NCBI RefSeq assembly: GCF_033439725.1
Contig: NW_026944385.1
Coordinates: 1,240,001-1,304,000 of the forward strand
Source: Neurospora tetraspora
Taxonomy: Eukaryota > Ascomycota > Sordariomycetes > Sordariales > Sordariaceae
Length of the DNA: 64,000 bases
Direction of reading: 5' to 3'
Shown here: positions 32,320-44,082 of the stretch, one piece after another
Layout: every line of letters starts with the position of its first letter
Position numbering within the stretch: the stretch's first letter is position 1
Notes under the pieces: generated by a model
Database searches by the model: none
Seen by the model: the letters and a program-made list of their open reading frames with translations, nothing else
Told to the model about the DNA's origin: nothing
Translations under genes and position numbers: made by a program

Positions 32320-33263
32320 ATGCCGGTAAGCAACCAGTTCACACAGCTCCCAACACCATCCGCTATGCGCATAGCTTCCCCCAAGCTACCAGCCAGCTAC
32401 CCCTTAATCGCCCGTCCGCCCGCCCACCCAAAGCTCCCCGTCCATGATCGCATCACCACCACCGCCACGATAATACCACCGCTTTGCGCCAGTCGCAATC
32501 CATAACCTCATCCACCCCATTACAATTCCCAAACCGCATACTAACCAACCCCCCTCTCTAGGCCTACAACTCCGTCTTCAACGCCGACCCCTCCCCCCGC
32601 CTAATCGGCAACTTCCCGCTCCTCCCCCTGCGGACCAAGATCCGCGGCCCTACCTACCCTCTCCCGTTCCCCGACCCTCCGCTCCCAGCCAACGAGTCGC
32701 CCGATCCGGACTCGGAGTCGTACGACATTCTGGACGAGACGCTAGCTCTCTTCCGGGCCAACACTTTTTTCCGCAACTTTGAGATCCAGGGCCCCGCGGA
32801 CCGCCTGTTGGTGTATGGCATCTGGGTCATCAGCGACTATCTGGGCCGTATCAAGCCGCACTATGGGGTCAGGGAGGCGACGAAGGAGGTGAATAATGCG
32901 GCGCTGGATGTGAACTTTGCGTTGCCGGGGGATCCGGGGTGGCCTTTGAATCAGGTGAGTTTTGGTGTCTACTATGGGTTTAGTTTAAAGGATGGCATTA
33001 GAAGATAGGAGGATGGGTGGACCGAGAGGCGGTGAGAAAAGGGGATAGTACAGTATAGCTGACAACTTGACGACGACAAACAGATGTACGAACCCCCCCG
33101 CGACCGTCAAGACGCCGAAGTCCTCCGCCAGTACATGTCGCAGGTCCGGCAGGAGCTGGCGCAGAGGTTACTGGCGCGCGTGTACGACGACGAGACCGAG
33201 GACAAGCCGAGCAAATGGTGGTTGAGCTTTACCAAGAGGAAGTTCATGGGCAAGGGGCTCTGA
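32320..33263 (+). CDS. arpc3: Arp2/3 complex subunit 3 (p21-Arc), 192 aa
   Basis: Model: join(32320..32325, 32562..32954, 33084..33263). Exon 1 codes only Met-Pro. Intron 1 (236 bp) has donor GTAAGC, branch ACTAACC and acceptor CTCTAG. Intron 2 (129 bp) has donor GTGAGT, branch GCTGAC and acceptor AACAG. The product starts MPAYNSVFNADPSPRLIGN and continues FPLLPLRTKIRGP, LDETLALFRANTFFRNFEIQ, ALPGDPGWPLNQMYEPPRD and DAEVLRQYMSQVRQELAQRL, matching ARPC3 of animals and Arc18 of yeast throughout. ARPC3 is a structural subunit of the seven-protein complex that nucleates branched actin filaments at endocytic patches and hyphal tips. A fungal-type insertion (PFPDPPLPANESPDPDSE, about 35-52) and a short C-terminal tail make it slightly longer than the animal protein. 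Confidence 0.95.
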
Positions 33264-33853
33264 TTTGGTCTTCCCTCCAGGTCGCGTTGCATCCGTCGTC
33301 AAGCTCCAAAGTATAATACGTACTCTACAAATAATATCTACTTAGTTTCCTAGGTTGCGCAGGCATGTTGGGGAGAGCGAGCAAGCCTGTTAGTTGTTCG
33401 TTGTTGGGTCCGGTTCGAGTAAGCATAGCTCGAAATGCACATACACTTATAACTCGATCATGAGCGACATGGGTTGTATCTCCAGTTAGCGCTCCATTAG
33501 TGAAATTATTGCAGCTCTATTTCGTGCAAATAATGGTATCTAAGCGCAAACGAGATCTATGCGTATCTGTCTTGCTGGTTCTCCTGGCTGCTACTATCGG
33601 ACCCTTTCTCACTGCTTGCTCGCCTCTCATGGACAAAGCATCATCATTTAGACCCATGGTCGCCTCCACTCCTCCTCGGCTGGTCGAGTCCACCTACTGC
33701 AAGCCGGCCTCGAAACGCTCTAACCGTCTTTTTCCTTTTGACTTGCCCTCGGCCTCATTGCTGCTGTGAAACCCTCCTTGAATGATCTTCCGATTCACGG
33801 GGAGAAAAGTGGCATCCTTGAACCCACAACCAGCTCTTTCCGATCAATCCCAC
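33264..33853. other. Convergent spacer with a degraded copy of the trm6 3' end
   Basis: Lies between the stops of arpc3 (+) and trm6 (-). Bases about 33704-33768 resemble the last part of the trm6 coding sequence (see separate entry). The plus frame 33500-33769 crosses this copy antisense and is not a supported gene. Confidence 0.5.
33704..33768 (-). pseudogene. Partial duplicate of the trm6 3' coding end
   Basis: On the minus strand this reads EGKSKGKRRLERFEAGL and then a stop, with long nucleotide agreement to the authentic trm6 end about 150 bases away (shared blocks such as GGGCAAGT, GCGTTTCGA and GCCGGCTT). It looks like a short, diverged tandem duplication lying just beyond the real stop codon. 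It is too short to encode anything. Confidence 0.5.
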
Positions 33854-35791
33854 TTATGCCGAAGCCGGCGTCGAAACGCTCTCCTCCACCTTTCTCCTCT
33901 TAAACTTGCCCTTGGCCGCAATCTTGCCCTCCGCCGGCTTGGCCCTCCATCCCGTAAAGATATACCCATCCGCACCACCACGCTCCGTCATCAGCGGGTG
34001 CGTCCTGCCCGGCAACACCTGCCACCTCCTCGCCCTGCTAGTCTGGATGCTCGTGCCCAGCAGCAGCGTAGGATTGAGCGGGAACTGCTCGCTTCCTTCC
34101 CACTTCTCCAGCTCCTCGGCCGTCTTGCCCTGGATCTCCGCCACGTGTCCGCTGTTCCACGCCGTCCTCCTGGCGACGCTGAAGCAATCGGCTAGTGTCG
34201 CGAGAGGCTCGAGAGAGGGCGAGTAGATGGCCACGGGAGCGCCGCCGGCCAAGAGCGGAAGGGCGTGCTTGAGGATCGAGATCGGGTCCATGGTGCTGGC
34301 GCAGACGAGGCCGGAGAAGTTGCCGGCGCGCGTGCTGTCGACGATGTGGCGGACGCGGGCGTAGCGCCTGCGCTTGCGGTGGAAGTTGCCGCGGCGGCTG
34401 GGCTTCCAGGTGCTCAGGGTCTCGGGGTCGGCAGTGAGGGGAGGGGTCGAGTACGAGGTGTCGAGTTCGGGCTTGAGGAGCTGTAGCCAGCTGAGGGTCA
34501 GGAGGTGGTTGAGAAGCGGGTGCGGTGGGTGTTGTGGGGCGGTGACATCGAAGTTCCAGTAGTTGAGGAATGAGAGGTTTGGTTGGCTGGCGCCGTGGAG
34601 GACGGTGATGGTGTTGGTTTGCGAAAAGGGGACGGCGAAGTCCGAGTCGCGCGGCTTGTTGTCGCGAGGGCGCTTGGGGTGTCGGGCGAGGGTTGTTGTC
34701 TCTGATGTCGATTCCTGTTGTCCGTCGGCCATTTCGGTGTCTTTTTGGCTGGTCGTTTCGGATTCCTGGTTTTGTTCTGTCTCTTCCTCGGTCTTTTCTG
34801 TGGCTTCCTCCTCTTCCGCGGCTTCCTCAGTCTCGTCATCTTCCTTGTAGAGAACGCCCATGCGCTCAGCCATGGCTGCTACTAGTAGACCACCGGTGTC
34901 ATCGACAACTAGCCATCTTCCAGCCAGCAAGTCCTCTTGCAGAGGCGCCAGAGCCTCCTCTCCTTGTTCTGTCGTCGCCTTGGGATCCTCCAAGAACACA
35001 TCATCACCACCGTAGTGCACATTACCCCAGCAACCGACCAGACCCATCATCTCGGCCCGGATGTCCAAGATCTTGCTAGCATCTCTCTCCTCCAGCTGCC
35101 AGTTGGAAAAGGTGGGGACGTCGATGGGCAGGACCTGGAATCTTCTGATGTACTTTTTCGTCTTCAACAGCTTGTACTTGGACAAACTGAAACTCGTCTT
35201 CTGGTCGAGAGCAGCATGCGACAAGAGAAGCTTGGCGATGACGTCCTTGCCGGCGTTGGTCCCGTCGCGCTTCAACTCCTCGATTTCCGCTTGTGTCAGC
35301 CTCTGGCGGGCGTTCTCGTCGATGACTTCCTGGGTGGACCGCGCGATGACGTTGCCGCTCTCGGCGTCGACTAAGCTGAACTCTTCACCCTCGGCGGTGG
35401 CAATGACGGCGTCATTGTTCGAACCGGGACCGGCAGCGGGGTTGGCGCATTCGGCGTCCTCTTCGGCGAAGACATCGGCGTAAAGTTCGGACGGGGGGAC
35501 GACTCGGAGGCGGGAAAAGCTCTCTTCGGGAAGCTTGTCTTGGACCTCGAAGGTAAGGTAGTATGGGCGCTCGAGGATTAGGTTCGCGGGGAAGGTGCCG
35601 TATTTTCCAAGAGAGATGGATCTGGTGGTGACAAAGGCACATCAGTATCTCGCCATGTTTTGTTTACTACGAAATCGTCATGGTCCTCTTCGGTTGACGT
35701 ACGTATTAGGAGCAACCTGAATAACTCTGGTGACACCGGAGGGTAGCTTGAGGGCTACCCAGCTGTTGGGCTTGATTACTGAGTGGTGCAT
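33854..35791 (-). CDS. trm6: tRNA (adenine-58-N1) methyltransferase non-catalytic subunit TRM6, 618 aa
   Basis: Model: complement(join(33854..35621, 35703..35791)). Exon 1 (MHHSVIKPNSWVALKLPSGV) joins across an 81-bp intron (donor GTACGT, acceptor CACCAG) in phase 2 to SISLGKYGTFPANLILERPY. This is the Gcd10/Trm6 family: the N-terminal beta-rich domain, the signature around 150-200 (LTQAEIEELKRDGTNAGKDV, LDQKTSFSLSKYKLLKTKKY), and a Rossmann-like C-terminal half (DNTRAGNF-type region read as IVDSTRAGNFSGLVCASTMD, then HALPLLAGGAPVAIYSPSLE) that lacks a catalytic AdoMet site. TRM6 pairs with catalytic TRM61 in the nucleus to make m1A58 in initiator and other tRNAs. A long acidic Glu/Thr insertion (EEAAEEEEATEKTEEETEQN) interrupts the middle, and the C-terminus is Lys/Arg-rich. 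It diverges from the glutathione reductase gene over about 785 bp. Confidence 0.93.
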
Positions 35792-36576
35792 CTTGAATTG
35801 CTTGGTTCGCGATCCAAGTTGTTGCCGGGTTCAAGATTGCAAAATGCGATTCCCAAGGACGAATTTCAATTGACGCCGCGCCGAGAAAAAAATCAGCGAA
35901 AAAGTTCCAGAGCTTAGCGCGTTGCGGGGTCCTGCGGGGCGGCTGGGGGCGTGAATGGGACTCGGCCAGGCCAGCTCCACGCGCAGGGACCTTGATGGAT
36001 TGGGGGCGGGACCCACTTTGAACCTCACTGCTCAGGGAGTGTGCACTAACAATTACCACTGAAGCATCAACAACGTAAACAAAGATCACACAATTCCAAC
36101 TTTCCACGTCGACATCTGCAGGTGTCTGTTCTTGCCGAATTTGTCATCAACGGTGGTTAGGAAGGCGCGCCTGAGCTGCCATAAGAGAGGGGCAGAAGGT
36201 TATCTCCATTCAACAGACAAGTCCCGTCTTTCACCAAAGAAATCCTCGACTCCAGCAATCATCCGAGTCCCGTTGTCCTCGTCTTTCCAGACTCTCCCAC
36301 AAACCATTGCGTCCAACCGACCGCCATCAAGGTTTTCCAACTCATCCGTTGTGCAAAACCGACGGGCACACTATCGAATCATTGGCTCTGCCGATTTTTG
36401 CTCCTGATATCTCTATCGGAATCGTTCTCGTAGACCTCTTTGCTTTTGATAGGCCTGACTCTTTGCTTCGACTTTCCACCCCTTCTGCGTAATTGCGTCA
36501 ACCCTCTTCCTTCGTCAAGTTTGAACTTCAAGCATCGTCAAACCACCTTCTTCCAGCTGACTACTTCATTCTGACA
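35792..36576. promoter_or_regulatory. Shared divergent promoter region of trm6 and the glutathione gene
   Basis: The two ATGs point away from each other across about 785 bases. The half nearest the plus-strand gene is CT-rich leader-like sequence. No further gene is supported, and no TATA box stands out. Confidence 0.4.
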
Positions 36577-37718
36577 ATGGCCTCCAAGGTTGGCTGTAAC
36601 CTAACCGTCTCCCTCCAAGGTTTTGTAGCTAACCTCAGGACGACAGGATAACCAGGGATCGGGAGCATTCATCCGCAGCGAAAGCGCTTTCCGCAACTTC
36701 ATCTCCCCTGACCCCAATGCTCGATTTCCGGCAGAAAAGGGTCGCTATGCTCTGTACATTTCGCCTACCTGTCCTTGGGTAAACTTTGCCCCTCTTCCAC
36801 TTGGTTATTATTCTTGTCGGCCATCAACTTACACATCTGGAACAGGCACATAGAACCACCATAGTCCGGATCCTCAAAGGACTCGAGGACATTGTCGACC
36901 TGTACGAACTCCACCCATCCATGGGTCCCAAGGGCTGGTACTTCAGCGGTGAGGGTAGCTCTCTTCCGGCCGACCCCTTGTACGGCTTCAAGTATCTTCC
37001 CGATCTCTACAAGAAGGCCGACCCCTCCTTCACCGGTCCCTTCACAGTTCCCATGCTCTGGGACAAGAAGAGTCATACGGTAGTCAACAACGAAAGCTCC
37101 GAGATCGTTCGCATGCTCACCATCGCCTTTGACAACCTCCTGCCTGAACACCTACGTGAAGTGAACAGGCCAGGTGGCGGACTGTACCCAGAGCACCTGA
37201 TGTCTTCCATCGACGAGGCAAACAGCTGGGTCTACAACCTGATCAATAACGGAGTGTACAAGACAGGTTTCGCTACCACCCAGCAGGCTTACGAGGCGAA
37301 TCTATACCCGCTTTTTGAAGGACTCGATCGTGTCGAGCAACTACTTTCCTCCCCTCCACCCAGCGAGAGTGGCTCGCCAGACACAAAGTCGAGGAAATAC
37401 CTTCTTGGGGACAACTTGACTGAGGCTGACGTCCGTCTGTATACCACGATCATTCGGTTCGACGTCGCATACCGCCCAGTGTTTCTTTGTAGCCTTAAAT
37501 CCATTCGACACGATTATCCGAACATCTACTCCTGGCTTCGGCGCTTGTATTGGGATAGAGACAGCCGCGAGACCAATTCTGCGTTCCACAAAACGTCCGC
37601 ACCGTATCTGGATGTGTATGGGCCGTCATACGCCGCTGCAAGGCACAAGAAAGTGTTTGGCGGGCAGGGGCCTTTGATTGTCCCCAGGGGGCCGACGCCA
37701 TTGATCGATCAGTTGTAA
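36577..37718 (+). CDS. Glutathionyl-hydroquinone reductase / omega-like GST (ECM4 type), 338 aa
   Basis: Model: join(36577..36588, 36647..36778, 36846..37718). Exon 1 encodes only MASK. Intron 1 (58 bp, donor GTTGGC, branch AGCTAACC, acceptor ACAG) and intron 2 (67 bp, donor GTAAAC, acceptor AACAG) give DNQGSGAFIRSESAFRNFIS ... YISPTCPW joined to AHRTTIVRILKGLEDIVDL. The CPWAHR motif holds the catalytic Cys of the Xi/omega-like class, which uses glutathione to reduce glutathionyl-hydroquinones and mixed disulphides. The thioredoxin-fold half is followed by the all-helical GST domain (NNESSEIVRMLTIAFDNLLP, then NLTEADVRLYTTIIRFDVAY, typical of the family). Length is normal. No targeting signal, so probably cytosolic. 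The GTTGGC donor is unusual; the start and first intron are the weakest part of the model. Confidence 0.9.
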
Positions 37719-37997
37719 GACATTATTCCACACAGCGAAATTCTTCGATGCTATGCTACAAATATTACTGCGAAACGATGATCGGTGGTCTGCTGATAAA
37801 CGAAATGATTCCTTCGTCTTCTATTACACAAAACTCGAACAAAGTACAAGACCCAACACCTTAACAGAGTGGGAAAAGAGGGTGAGAAGAACGAGGAAAT
37901 GGAGAGGTCAAAAGGAACATCCTGCTCAAAAGTAACCCTTGTGCTGTTTTCGCCGACCACATCTCCAAGCACGGAGAGGCGCAATGGAATGCTACCT

Positions 37998-40055
37998 CTA
38001 ACTTTGACCATTAGATGGATCAAAGGGGTTGATGGTTTCTTGTGCCAGTCGTTTCTCATCGCGACTCTGAGAATTGGACGGATCAGGCTCCGGAGTGGTC
38101 TGATTAGATCTCACAGTTCCCTCGGGTTTAATCTCGCTGGCCGGATCGACCTCCTTGGCTATACATGTATCCTTAAGGATATGCCCCATGCAGTGCTTCT
38201 TCTTGCAAAGCTCCAACTGGCAAAGATCCTTTTCATAATACAAAGTGGTTTCTTTGCCTCCAACGTCGAGGACAAGTCGATCTTGTGGTATCCCCTCATT
38301 GCACGGCCAGCCGCCATAGGGCCGACGTAGGTCGTTCGTCTCGTACAGGCATCGAAACAGCTGCACCGCATCAAGCACATGATACTTGCACCAGAAGGGA
38401 TTCCTCGGGCCCTTGGATACAAGTAGCAGCAACTCGAGCAAGCCCCAAATGGCCGTGAGAAAGATCAGGATGGCCACCAAGGAGATGATCCCGGTGAGCG
38501 AAAAGGTCTGGATGTCCGGGCTGGACACCACAAAGTGCCCGGACCCTTCCTCGGCTTGTCCGTTGCCACCCCGGAAGACATTGGGGTAATTTTGATCGGA
38601 ACCACCAAACATGGTTGCGTCAATAAAGATGTTCCGAGTCGCTACGAAGCTCGCGAGGACTAGGCGCTCCATATCGCTGTCAATGGATGACATGGATGCA
38701 TCAATCACCCCGTTGGGACTGGTAGTTCGAGACCTGAGTGCCGAGTCACCGCTTGCGTTTCCCAATCTGACAAGCATCGGGCCAGCGAAGAATGTCGTTT
38801 CGAGGACTTTTACAAGGACGTCGGGGATGGTTCGACCCGGCTGGTCTCTGAGGTTGGCGATCGAGTCGAGAGCCGTTCCCTTGTGTGACCACTGCATCTG
38901 CTCCCAGCAAGAGAGGATAGGTCTGGCCCGCTTCATCCAAAATTTGGCGTTGAACTGACTTGGGCTAGCGGGCTGGTCACGCAGCTCTGTCGAGTACCAA
39001 GGATCACTGCCTTCCGTCACACTGGTCCGCCGCGCGGAATTCACTATCATAGCAAAGGAGTAGTTGGAATCCGCTGGTGGCCCCTTCACGAGGTACTCGC
39101 TGGGGAACTGGAAGGCGGCGGTAGGTGCGCGAGCAATAGCAACCTCAGATAACCCGATGGACCATGGCTGGTTCTCGTTGTTCCACAGGTGGTAGGCCTC
39201 GCTGGCATTGGTACTGATGTTAGGACGGTACCAGCTGTACTCAGTCCTGCAGTAGCCCTTAACCCCAAGTGCGAGGCCATCGCCACCCCGCAGACCTAGC
39301 TCGACTCCGGTAAGATTGTAAGCGTAATTGACCTCATGGAGAAGATCGGTTCCGTTTGGTATGAGGCCGAGATCCTCGCTCGTGATGTTCACGCGAGTGC
39401 GTAGTGTCACTTTGGCTGCTTCGACGCTTCCCAAAGAGCGCAAAATGCCTGGGGCACGGAGACCAAAGTCCTTCAACTGCTGAACAGGAACTTGACCAGG
39501 GACGTTGGGGTAGAAGAGAACACTTGGGTTGACGGGTGCGACGTGTCCGATTGAAACGAGCCAGGAGACGACCGTCGACATGGCTACACTCCCTCCCCAG
39601 ACGGCAAAGCAAACGAGGCAAAGGGACAAGCCGTACAGGAAGTCGCCTCTTTGCTTGGGAAGCTTTTTTTCTTCCTGATGACCGCCTTGAGTGGTCCCAT
39701 TGGCGGTCACTGACCCTCTCGTCTTGGGCTCCTTGATTGTCCGTGGATAGCATTGAATGGTGTACGTCACCAGTCGAAGAAATGCAGCGATTGCGTCGCC
39801 TGAGTTCCAAAGCATGATCATGCCAACAAATCTCCTCCTGGACTCGTTGCCCGTGAACAGCAGGGAGAGGAAACAGATTATTTTCCAGAGGGCCGCAAAA
39901 CTCAGAGTGACGACAACGGAGAGCGCGGACGCTACAAGCACTGAGCTTTTGCCGGAAAATGCTATAGCCCATCGGTCTCCTTTGTCGCTAGGCATGTAGA
40001 ATGCCTGTGCGAGGTAGTAGGCCGTTCGTGGAGGTGGGGTGTATATGTCGGACAT
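37998..40055 (-). CDS. Multi-pass membrane glycoprotein of unknown function, 685 aa
   Basis: One uninterrupted exon from an ATG at 40055. Hydrophobic segments are at about 36-68 (long, probably one or two helices), 78-100 and 140-166. A large hydrophilic region of roughly 350 residues follows, with several N-glycosylation sequons (NITS, NGTD, NLTG, NISTN, NASE, NYSF, NASG), implying it is lumenal or extracellular. A final membrane helix lies at about 525-548 (ISLVAILIFLTAIWGLLELL). After it is a cytoplasmic tail with several Cys (CKYHVLDAVQLFRCLYE, CQLELCKKKHCMGH) and a polar end. It resembles the large class of ascomycete membrane proteins without known function. No transporter or receptor signature was recognised, so no role is assigned. 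It is convergent with the glutathione gene, about 280 bp between stops. Confidence 0.8.
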   Translation of the reverse strand: MSDIYTPPPRTAYYLAQAFYMPSDKGDRWAIAFSGKSSVLVASALSVVVTLSFAALWKIICFLSLLFTGNESRRRFVGMIMLWNSGDAIAAFLRLVTYTIQCYPRTIKEPKTRGSVTANGTTQGGHQEEKKLPKQRGDFLYGLSLCLVCFAVWGGSVAMSTVVSWLVSIGHVAPVNPSVLFYPNVPGQVPVQQLKDFGLRAPGILRSLGSVEAAKVTLRTRVNITSEDLGLIPNGTDLLHEVNYAYNLTGVELGLRGGDGLALGVKGYCRTEYSWYRPNISTNASEAYHLWNNENQPWSIGLSEVAIARAPTAAFQFPSEYLVKGPPADSNYSFAMIVNSARRTSVTEGSDPWYSTELRDQPASPSQFNAKFWMKRARPILSCWEQMQWSHKGTALDSIANLRDQPGRTIPDVLVKVLETTFFAGPMLVRLGNASGDSALRSRTTSPNGVIDASMSSIDSDMERLVLASFVATRNIFIDATMFGGSDQNYPNVFRGGNGQAEEGSGHFVVSSPDIQTFSLTGIISLVAILIFLTAIWGLLELLLLVSKGPRNPFWCKYHVLDAVQLFRCLYETNDLRRPYGGWPCNEGIPQDRLVLDVGGKETTLYYEKDLCQLELCKKKHCMGHILKDTCIAKEVDPASEIKPEGTVRSNQTTPEPDPSNSQSRDEKRLAQETINPFDPSNGQS

Positions 40056-41237
40056 CTTGGTCGAAGATGAGGTGAGTCACCTCTAGAGTCTGTCTGGCTT
40101 TGCTCTTGGAGATTGACCGAGTCAGCAAAGGTCTATCCGGAGCCCTGGGTATCCCCAAAACCAATGGCTGTTGCCGACACTGGAAACCATCGGTTGTCAA
40201 AACTGGAGAGAAGCAACTGAACTTACAAAGGGGAGAATAGATTGTTCCGATATCGAATGGATACCAAAGGCTGAATATCGCAGACAAGAGCCTAATAGCT
40301 CGGATATACTCAGCTTCGAGCTGCCGATGGCTTGGTCAACTCAGATGGTGATGTTCCTGACCCCGGGCTTTACCCTTACCGGAGTATTTAAGTTTTGAGG
40401 ATGTAAGTTATCAAGGCACTGATTCACCAAGATGTGGCATTCGAGGTAAACTGACCTAGCCATAACATGAAGGTGGCAAGGGCTGGTACCGCTCTTCACC
40501 AAGGTCACGTTGAGGGAACACAAGCCAAACCTCGTGCCCTTAATTTTGCTTCGGCCCTCCAGCCTCATTCGATATCCCTACATCCATGAGTTTTCTGGAC
40601 TCCATTCGGCGTCTCGTTCTTCATCCTGGACCTGTCACCTCCACTTTCGTGTTCCCACATCCAGACAACTTCAACTCCGCCTTCGTAATTCTAGATTTCC
40701 TCGGCAAAGACTTCCTCATCCAGACCTGACGAGCAGGGCGAGATTTCCTCGAGGGCTTGAGAAGTGGTTGGCTGGGAGGTTGAGTTGGGTTCAACGAAGT
40801 CCTGGCATCAGGCTGGAAGAGAGGTTGCTGCTGGCCTGCTGTCCGGAGATAGCCCGTTCGGATTTTCCGTCCTTCCTCCACTCCCTCCGCTCCCTCCACC
40901 CTCTTAACTCCCTCCTCTCTGCATGTTGTCAGGCCATGATAGGCCGCGACACTTGGAAATTTCAAGAACTTGATTCAGCCGCACGACGACCAAAGTCTCC
41001 CAGAAGCTTTGGAGTATGTGGTTCCTGGTCTCCATTTGCACGACTCTAAGACTTAGTGTGCCGTACACCCGTGAGTGAGTTGCAAGGACTTACTCCATGG
41101 GAAACCCTCCCCGCACCCACCCTATTCCTAGACGTACCCTGTCCCACCCAGAAAAGTGGGACTGCAGCTGGATGACACCTGACATCGAAAATCCCGTTTT
41201 TACCCGCTAAATTTCGTATTTTCAATGTATACCAATA
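40056..41237. other. Intergenic, right end of the gene island
   Basis: Promoter side of the membrane-protein gene, then ordinary sequence up to about 41200, where composition turns abruptly A+T-rich at the insertion of retroelement A. The frames 40510-41049 (plus) and 40621-40965 (minus) overlap each other and show no domains. Confidence 0.5.
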
Positions 41238-41242
41238 TCCTT

Positions 41243-41506
41243 TATTACAGGGCTAGCTTATAATGTGGTTGCACTACACTGACTGTATATATACCATGCT
41301 AGAACTAGTACTATAGCCTAGAGCCATATATTTACGTATTAGTTATATATTCTAATTACGTGTAGCCTTATGTACGCGCGTACGGACTAGTCCTACCTAA
41401 GCTTTTGCCTATATAGCCAATCCTCTACGCACACTTCCCTTTCTCTCCTTCGTATAATAACGTATATTTTATCCTACCCCTAATAATACCCTTTCGTCCC
41501 GTAATA
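41243..41506 (+). repeat. 5' LTR of element A
   Basis: 264 bp, aligned end to end with 60216-60479. Differences are almost all C/T or G/A, as RIP predicts. Confidence 0.88.
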
Positions 41507-43700
41507 ATTTATTATACCTTACTATTACGCTACGTACGCTTACCTAAAGGAAAATCAATTATAATTAATTTTTAATTGTTGTAATGTCGTTAATTTAATA
41601 TTACCGATTCGAATTAATTAAAATTCGATACTAGAGCGATTAAAATTCCGCGTCGCAATCTTCGGCCTCGAATTAGGTAATTACTAAGCCGAATATTATT
41701 ATTAAATAATTTGTACTCTCTTTTCCCTTCTACTTACTTAACGTATTAATTTAATAATTAATATCCGATATCGTTTTATATACTCCCCTATAATTAATAT
41801 CTTTCTTATTGTTACTACGGTCGGGGCCCTCGCTACACTAAACCCGGTTAACTAAAAATATTATTCTAATGTTATTTAAACGTTCGAATCTTTTAATAAT
41901 TAAGCAATTTAAATTAATATCGCTACCGAATATACGTTTAGCTTTATTTAACTTCCTGTCTTTTAAATAAATTTTTAGGGCCTTCGACCGCCTCTTCTAT
42001 AATAACATTATTGCTACCTATATTTAAATATAGGAGGTATAGAAAGAGTTCGCTACGTCCGAAGCCAAATTCGCTACCATACTATATAATATTAAATATT
42101 GTAATAGTAATATTATTATAATTTAAATTTAGGCCTTCTTTTATATGTAAAAGGTAATTAAGAATTACGATAAAGCTATTAATAACCTCCGTAATAATTA
42201 CGTCGACGAATTTAAAATTATCCGCGATATATATTTTAGTATTATTAATATTTTTAATAATCATATTATTATTGTAAGGTAAGAATTCGCTAATTTCCGC
42301 GCGAACTTCTAGAAAACGTATAAGAAATAAGGTAATAAATATTTAAAATATATTAATAATTTTCGCTAACGTTTTATCGCCACCTTTAAAGCCGAGCTTA
42401 TCCCCAAACCCGAAGTCGCTATCCCGCCTCCGCTTTCCGAAAACTCTAATAATAATAAAGACTCCGAAGATCCCAAAATAATAACCTTTAATAATAATAA
42501 TAGCTATAGGTCGGTATAATATATTATTATATCTTTTACTTTCGACGGTAAAAGTACTTCTATTCAACGTATCGTTAAATACTGCATTTAACGTCTCCGC
42601 GTTAAATTAATTTAAATTAATAAATTGAAGGTTTTTATTACCGAACGTACTAAATTTTCGTTAATTGCCCGCTTTATTAAAGGCCTTCCTTTCGAAGCTA
42701 TCGAAATTAAATTTAATAAGGTCCTTACCGGTAAGCCCGTTAAATAGAATATAACCTTCGAATTACTCGACAAATTCGATAAAAAATATAATAATATCAA
42801 TATTATCGTTTATTTTCGCCGCGAATTAAAAGAATTAAAAATAATTAAAGGAATAAAATAGTAAAATTTCGAAGAGAAATTCACCTTCCTTATTAATTAC
42901 TATAATTTTAATAACAATACAAAGGTTTAGTATTTTCGTTAGAAGATTAGCGAATATATCCGTATTACTTTTATTTACTAAAGTGATTAGCCCGCTAATA
43001 ATAAATACGAAGAATAGTTTATTAAGGCCCACAATTTAGTTAAGAATATAAAGAATAAATATTAGCGTAAGAAGAATGCTAACCCTTTCTATAAGACTGG
43101 TATTATTATTAGTATTAGCGCCTCCGCCCCCGAACTTAATATTAATTAGGGTAGTAACTCTATAAACTTTAATACTAGATCCGCTTCCGATATTTAATTC
43201 TTTTATATAATTAATAACGAAATCTTTAAATTCCATATAAAAAATAAAATATATACCCGCTATAGAAAGAAGGGTTATTTCTCGGCTAAATACTATTTTC
43301 GTATTAATTTTCAAAAGGAAATTAAACCCTTTAACTACAATAAGAATAAAAATAAAAATAAGAATAGTAGTAATAATAATAATACTAGTAACGGCGGTAC
43401 CGGCGGTTAATAACCCGCCCAAAATTAATATAACTATAATTAATAGCGCCCCTACAACGGCGGCGGCTATTAAATTAATACTATTAACGTTACCCCTACT
43501 ATAGGCGCTCTAACTCCTAATACCCCTAGCCCCGGCGGTTATTACTACCCGGTCCCTATTTATTAGCCCGGCTTCGTTAGTTTCATTATAGGCGATAAGA
43601 ACGGCTCTATTTATAATTAAGGAAATATATAGCTTCTTAATTAAATTGCGTTTAGAAATATTAATTTATAAAATAAAAAGGAAGAGAACAGGGGCCTATT

Positions 43701-44082
43701 TGTAACGGCGCTGGCAGACTGGGTCTGAGTGCTATGTACGGATGTGGTTTACGAGGGTGCTGGAATAAGGTATATAGAGGATTCTGGGTACGGTACGGTC
43801 TAGGGATGCGAGCCATTTAATTAACTATACTAAAACTAGCTGTAGGGTAGATTTTAGCACGTATAAAGTTTATTATATAAGTAAAGGGGATACGAATAAA
43901 GGGATTGGCTAATAGCAACCCGTATATGGGTCCCGCTGTCGCTTATATAACTAAGGTATTTATTTGGGTCTATACGCTTATATTTAATTCTCTTCCTCTT
44001 TCCTTTTCCTTATTTAAAATCTTCTATTATAGATAAAATCTTAGCTCTACCTTCGACTCACTTATATTATACCCTTATATTA
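43701..44082 (+). repeat. 5' LTR of element B
   Basis: 382 bp; starts TGTAACGGCGCTGG and ends with the RIP-altered form of the ...CATCA end seen in the right copy. Confidence 0.85.
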
